The notes under the pieces were generated by a model. The model did no database searches and was not told where the DNA came from. It saw only the letters and a program-made list of their open reading frames with translations. Both the position numbers and the translations under genes were made by a program. From Priapulus caudatus (taxonomy: Eukaryota; Priapulida; Priapulimorpha; Priapulimorphida; Priapulidae), in contig NW_014577289.1 of assembly GCF_000485595.1 (NCBI RefSeq), forward strand, positions 67,149-127,032: a DNA stretch of 59,884 nt, read 5' to 3'. Positions 56,192-59,884 of this stretch are shown here, piece by piece; position 1 is the first letter of the stretch, and the number at the start of each line of letters is the position of its first letter.

Positions 56192-58036
56192 GGATACATG
56201 TCATGTTATGTTGTGTGTGTGTATCATGCGCGAGGTAGCTACTGTCGCCGGTTTGGCATTACCGTAGTCGCGCACACACAGCCACTTACACAATCTATTC
56301 TTTATCTCTTCAACTTCTTTCTTTGATTTTGCCTGGCTGCTTTTCAGTGCATTTGTTTATCTATATAACGTGACTCTCCGTCTGTCAGGCAGTTAGTTGT
56401 TCGATCCCTAATGTCAAGCTTGCTTGGATTGAGAACGATTCTGCTTGCCCTGCATGCGACGTTGTCTTTGCTGACATTTCATAGGATGTATGACTGTATA
56501 CATAGCCAAAAAATGATCGTTCTATAGTTTGGGGGCATTTTCTGTCGGTTATTACAAAGGCGGAGAAGATGGCGTTTGATATGAATGCTGCAAGACCTGA
56601 GCTGACCTGAGCTGTGGAATAAAGCTTTGTCGTGTATGTGTGTGCGTGCGTGCGTGTGTCGAATTCTTCGTGCCGATCAGACTTACGGCATTTTGATTGT
56701 TTACTGCATGTTGTATTTGACCATGATTGCAACCAGCAGAACTATGATATTATATTATAACATGATTTGAGTAATAACGGGTGATTTCCTCTATTTGAGC
56801 CCACGTGTAACAGGATATGGTCTGCCTACCTGGCCTTGCAGTATTGTGTGTGGTGTGTTGTAAAAGCAGCGAGTGTCTCACAGACCGCCTCAGACCGACA
56901 ATTCATCAGTACTTTAGAACTTGACCCATTTGCTAACTTGAGCGGTTTGAGGTCATTTATGCTAGTTTCCTGTGTTTTTGCGAGCTTATAAGCATTCAAG
57001 ATACGAGAGTATAGGATATGAAATTTCTACCGTAGTATGTATTTGACCAGGGAGCGTAATTGTAAAGGGTTACGTGGATGTAAATTGTCAGCGTGTATAT
57101 ATGTACACGTACTAGAAAGGCAATGAACCACACCAGTGTTTTTGTTATGGTAGCTGCATGTAGTAGGTGTGGATGCTGACCTGAATTATCTGAAGGTTGA
57201 TAACTGTTATATTAATAAATCGTATATATTATATATGTGTAACCTGTGCTCATATTAGTAATGACAGTTTAGTGACCTGCCCTAGCGGCAGGTTAGGGGA
57301 GATGCAAAATTTTTCTTCCGGGCCTACTGAAATCTGGTGAGGGCAATAAAAGCTCGACTGTTTGAATAGGGGGGGGGGGTCCCAGTAGACCTCCACTTAT
57401 TCAGTAGATCATGGCTGTGTTTTGTAGCAGTTGGGGATTTTTTTACACTGAGTGTGACTGCTACAGTTTTAGTCAATTCAGTTGCTATTACTTGCACTTG
57501 GAACTAAACGATAAATTGGGCAAACTTCAACTGATATCTGACTGAAACTGATGGTAACGAGAGAGTATGAAGTATAACAAGTGCCGCAGAGCGACAACGC
57601 TCAACTGACGTGTACTGTAGCTGGGTATTCTTCTGATAAACTCACTGGCAACCGAATCAAGTGCACCCTCCCGCCACCGCGTTCGCGCTCAGAGCATATA
57701 TCTAGGATACTACTAATTATACAGATCTAAAATCTCTGATAGGCTTTGCTATACCAGTAGTACATTAATAAAGATACAGCTGTGTACTTGCTATATATTA
57801 ACATTGTTAACATGTTATCATGGATATGCGTCGAGCGCGAGCGTAATAGTGGTGGGGGAGGGTGGGGGAGGGGGCTCTAATAGCAAAAGCAGTTCAGTCC
57901 TTTGTTAACAGTCAACAAATCCATGTTTAACCCTTCTCTTGAAGGTCAAAAGGTTAACAGACACTTACTCTTCGCACGTCAGCGGAAAGTACATTTCATG
58001 GTCCTTTCAATAAAGTAATAAAATCATTAATGGTAG
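56192..58036. other. No gene seen
   Basis: AT-rich; contains the 33-base repeat at 57575-57607, a poly-G run near 57370 and a GGTGGGGGAGG tract near 57850. Confidence 0.4.
57575..57607 (+). repeat. 33-bp element shared with 39368-39400
   Basis: AACAAGTGCCGCAGAGCGAC then AACGCTCAACTG, inverted relative to the other copy, one mismatch. Confidence 0.65.
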
Positions 58037-58490
58037 GTCAGCGCTGAAACAAAAAAGTTTTGCACTCGGTCCGTTCGACCATGTCCTCAGAAAATGTCTG
58101 ATATCTGACCTTTCCCCCACTGCCCTTTGACCTGTGACCTCCACTTTCGCACTGGTGATGGGTTTCTTTCCCATCACACTATACATCGAATATTACGAGC
58201 GTAGGTCGACTGGTCGAGCCGTTGAGATTTGTGCCGCAATTCCGTATTTCCTCCTATACCTTAAGTTAAGGGGGAAATATTCCCCTCTTGACACATCTTG
58301 ACCACCAAATTCGACATCCCGAGTCCTTTTTGCGATCCCCCCCCCCTCGACGTCACGAATATCAAGACCGTATACGTCGAGCGGTTAAGATTTGTGCCGT
58401 AACTGTTGACAGACGGACGGGCGGACGGACTGACATTCATGCGATTCTACAAGCTGAATCTGACTTCGTCAGCTGAGCTAATAATTATAC
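58037..58490 (+). repeat. Dispersed repeat, larger copy
   Basis: Contains TGACCTGTGACCTCCACTTT, two related GAGATTTGTGCCGCAA/AAGATTTGTGCCGTAA stretches, a GACAGACGGACGGGCGGACG tract and the ATGCGATTCTACAAGCTGAA end that reappears at 1-60. Similar 'gacggacgg' repeats are common in marine invertebrate genomes; class not determined. Confidence 0.65.
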
Positions 58491-59884
58491 ACATCACGTG
58501 GTGATAATCAGACTTGTGGTCACAACTAGATATTTCCTCATGCTGTGCTCTAATTAGACTAGTCAATTTATACTGGAAATCACATGCGTACGATGCAGGT
58601 GATGCTGTACATCATGATCAGCAATGAGTGAAATTGTGTCACCACGTGATAGATTGACACTTCTATATAGTCGGTTTCCCTATAATTTCGCTAATGTTGG
58701 AAAAAGACAGTGATCATTGAAGATTTCGTTATTATATATACAGTTACATTCATGTTTTGATTCGCACAGGTTCTTACATGACAAGTTGTTTTGACAGTCA
58801 GATATATCTGTAAACATTTCCGGTGCAGCTCGAAGTGGTAGTGATCGACGTCTTGATATTATTCATGGGGGGAATAGGCATTCGCGAACAGAAATGCTAA
58901 TAAGCACAGCTCCAAGTCGAGTTTAACAGTCGGATGTAGACATCAGAGACGCTACATATTGGCAGCTGACTGCCGAATGTTTTTTATGACAGTGTAGCAG
59001 CAGTAGCCGGATCTATGGGTGAGCAAAGATCTGCCGATTGCCTCCGCTCACGAAGTAGAAGTAAGGTAGTAGAGATCGGGTAGCCTTGCATCGTTGTACA
59101 AGACTTGTCTGTACCCGAAACCGTTGCCGAACACGAGATTTGGTAAATTGGTATACAAAGCAGCATTGTAGACGGTTGGAACGTTTATGCCAAAAAATGT
59201 AACGCAAGAACGATGATTTTGAAAGCAGCGACCGTTTGCTCCGGTTGCTTTCACTAATGAGCGAGCGCACACCATTCGTTTGTTCGTCATTGTCACGGAA
59301 TGCTTCTACCGGTGTTCCGGGGTGGCAAAAATGGTCTGTAACGCGAAAAGTAGAAATAATTTTACTATTGGTTTTAAATTTCGAAAAGGTGTTTTTCTAT
59401 TGTCTAATACGTGACGTCTGCAGTCTGCTCATCGCGCTGTCTCTTTCACGCTCAAAACTGTCGTAATGACATGTATGTCAGTGTGGTAGAGACACGTAAA
59501 CGTTAGCCTACAGTTTGATAGTATATTACCAGGAGTGGTTAATAGAGAATTATCTCTATTAGGGAATAATTTCTATAGAGATTATCCTAGAGAGATTTTC
59601 GTTAGGCTTCTATAATATAATTAATTACATATATGGAAGAGTATATATATAACAAATTTTGAAAATCAATGCGTGGAATCTGAAAATATGCAAAAACCTG
59701 CAGTAATGTTTACCTTCAACGTCTCTGTGGACGGACAAGTAAACTTTAACTGGCAGTGCAATATAGTTACTGACAGACATATAATACTTGAGCCTCTAAG
59801 GAAATTCACGTAATGAAGCAATAATAGTGGGGCGGATATGTGTCTGAGGTGTGCACTTCTGGAAAGAAGCATGAAAATTTGCTC
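58491..59884. other. No gene seen
   Basis: No recognised exon. A self-complementary stretch of AGAGATAATC/GATTATC-like words lies at 59540-59595. Confidence 0.4.

Noticed and set aside
58060-58100. SVRP-like peptide as kinesin second exon
   Set aside because: It lies within a dispersed repeat and the frame does not continue into motor-domain sequence.

Overview
This is a stretch of metazoan nuclear DNA, most likely from a marine invertebrate whose phylum I cannot fix. Protein genes are split by spliceosomal introns, the families are animal ones (a TEX14-like ankyrin/pseudokinase, the ER protein JKAMP, C2H2 zinc-finger proteins, a probable kinesin), telomere-type TTAGGG tracts occur internally, and the AT-rich non-coding DNA is packed with small DNA transposons. 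Three coding blocks (JKAMP and both zinc-finger genes) are strikingly GC-rich compared with their surroundings.

Layout. 1-5.65 kb: five consecutive minus-strand exons of a TEX14-like gene, with a hAT-type MITE, two short hairpin elements and one copy of an introner-type element in or next to its introns. 6.2-8.85 kb: nested repeats, hairpins and inverted-repeat elements. 10.25-11.19 kb (+): JKAMP as one uninterrupted coding exon. 16.37-16.92 kb (+): N-terminal piece of a ZNF862/hAT-type transposase-like protein. 18.2-20.15 kb (+): an 18-finger C2H2 protein. 20.46-30.67 kb: a giant inverted duplication (arms about 4.3 kb, spacer about 1.5 kb) ending at a 628-base assembly gap. 33.17-35.47 kb (+): a second C2H2 gene of exactly the same coding length, interrupted by one 349-base intron that is itself a transposable element. 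37.3-51.6 kb: islands of a dimeric repeat of about 545 bases, a fold-back element carrying telomere repeats, GT-rich DNA and one orphan coding exon. 53.2-53.8 kb (+): promoter-side CRE, a non-coding exon and the first coding exon of a probable kinesin. 54-59.9 kb: hairpins, a Harbinger-like MITE and a dispersed repeat also seen at base 1.

Main discovery. The intron of the second zinc-finger gene (34512-34860) is an introner. A 341-343 bp terminal-inverted-repeat element duplicated its target CAGGTACA; the left copy supplies the GT donor and the right copy the AG acceptor, so splicing removes exactly the inserted DNA and restores an intact finger (Y-M-C-D-I-C...H-x3-H). A second copy of the same family (948-1320) lies just inside a TEX14 intron, and an element with related ends (41169-41377) may be a sister family.

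The genes show no operon-like coupling; the two zinc-finger genes are tandem paralogues sharing their last three fingers. Three genes (both zinc-finger genes and the kinesin-like gene) carry three-codon upstream ORFs close to the main start. All calls rest on reading the sequence and on recalled family features; no search was run.
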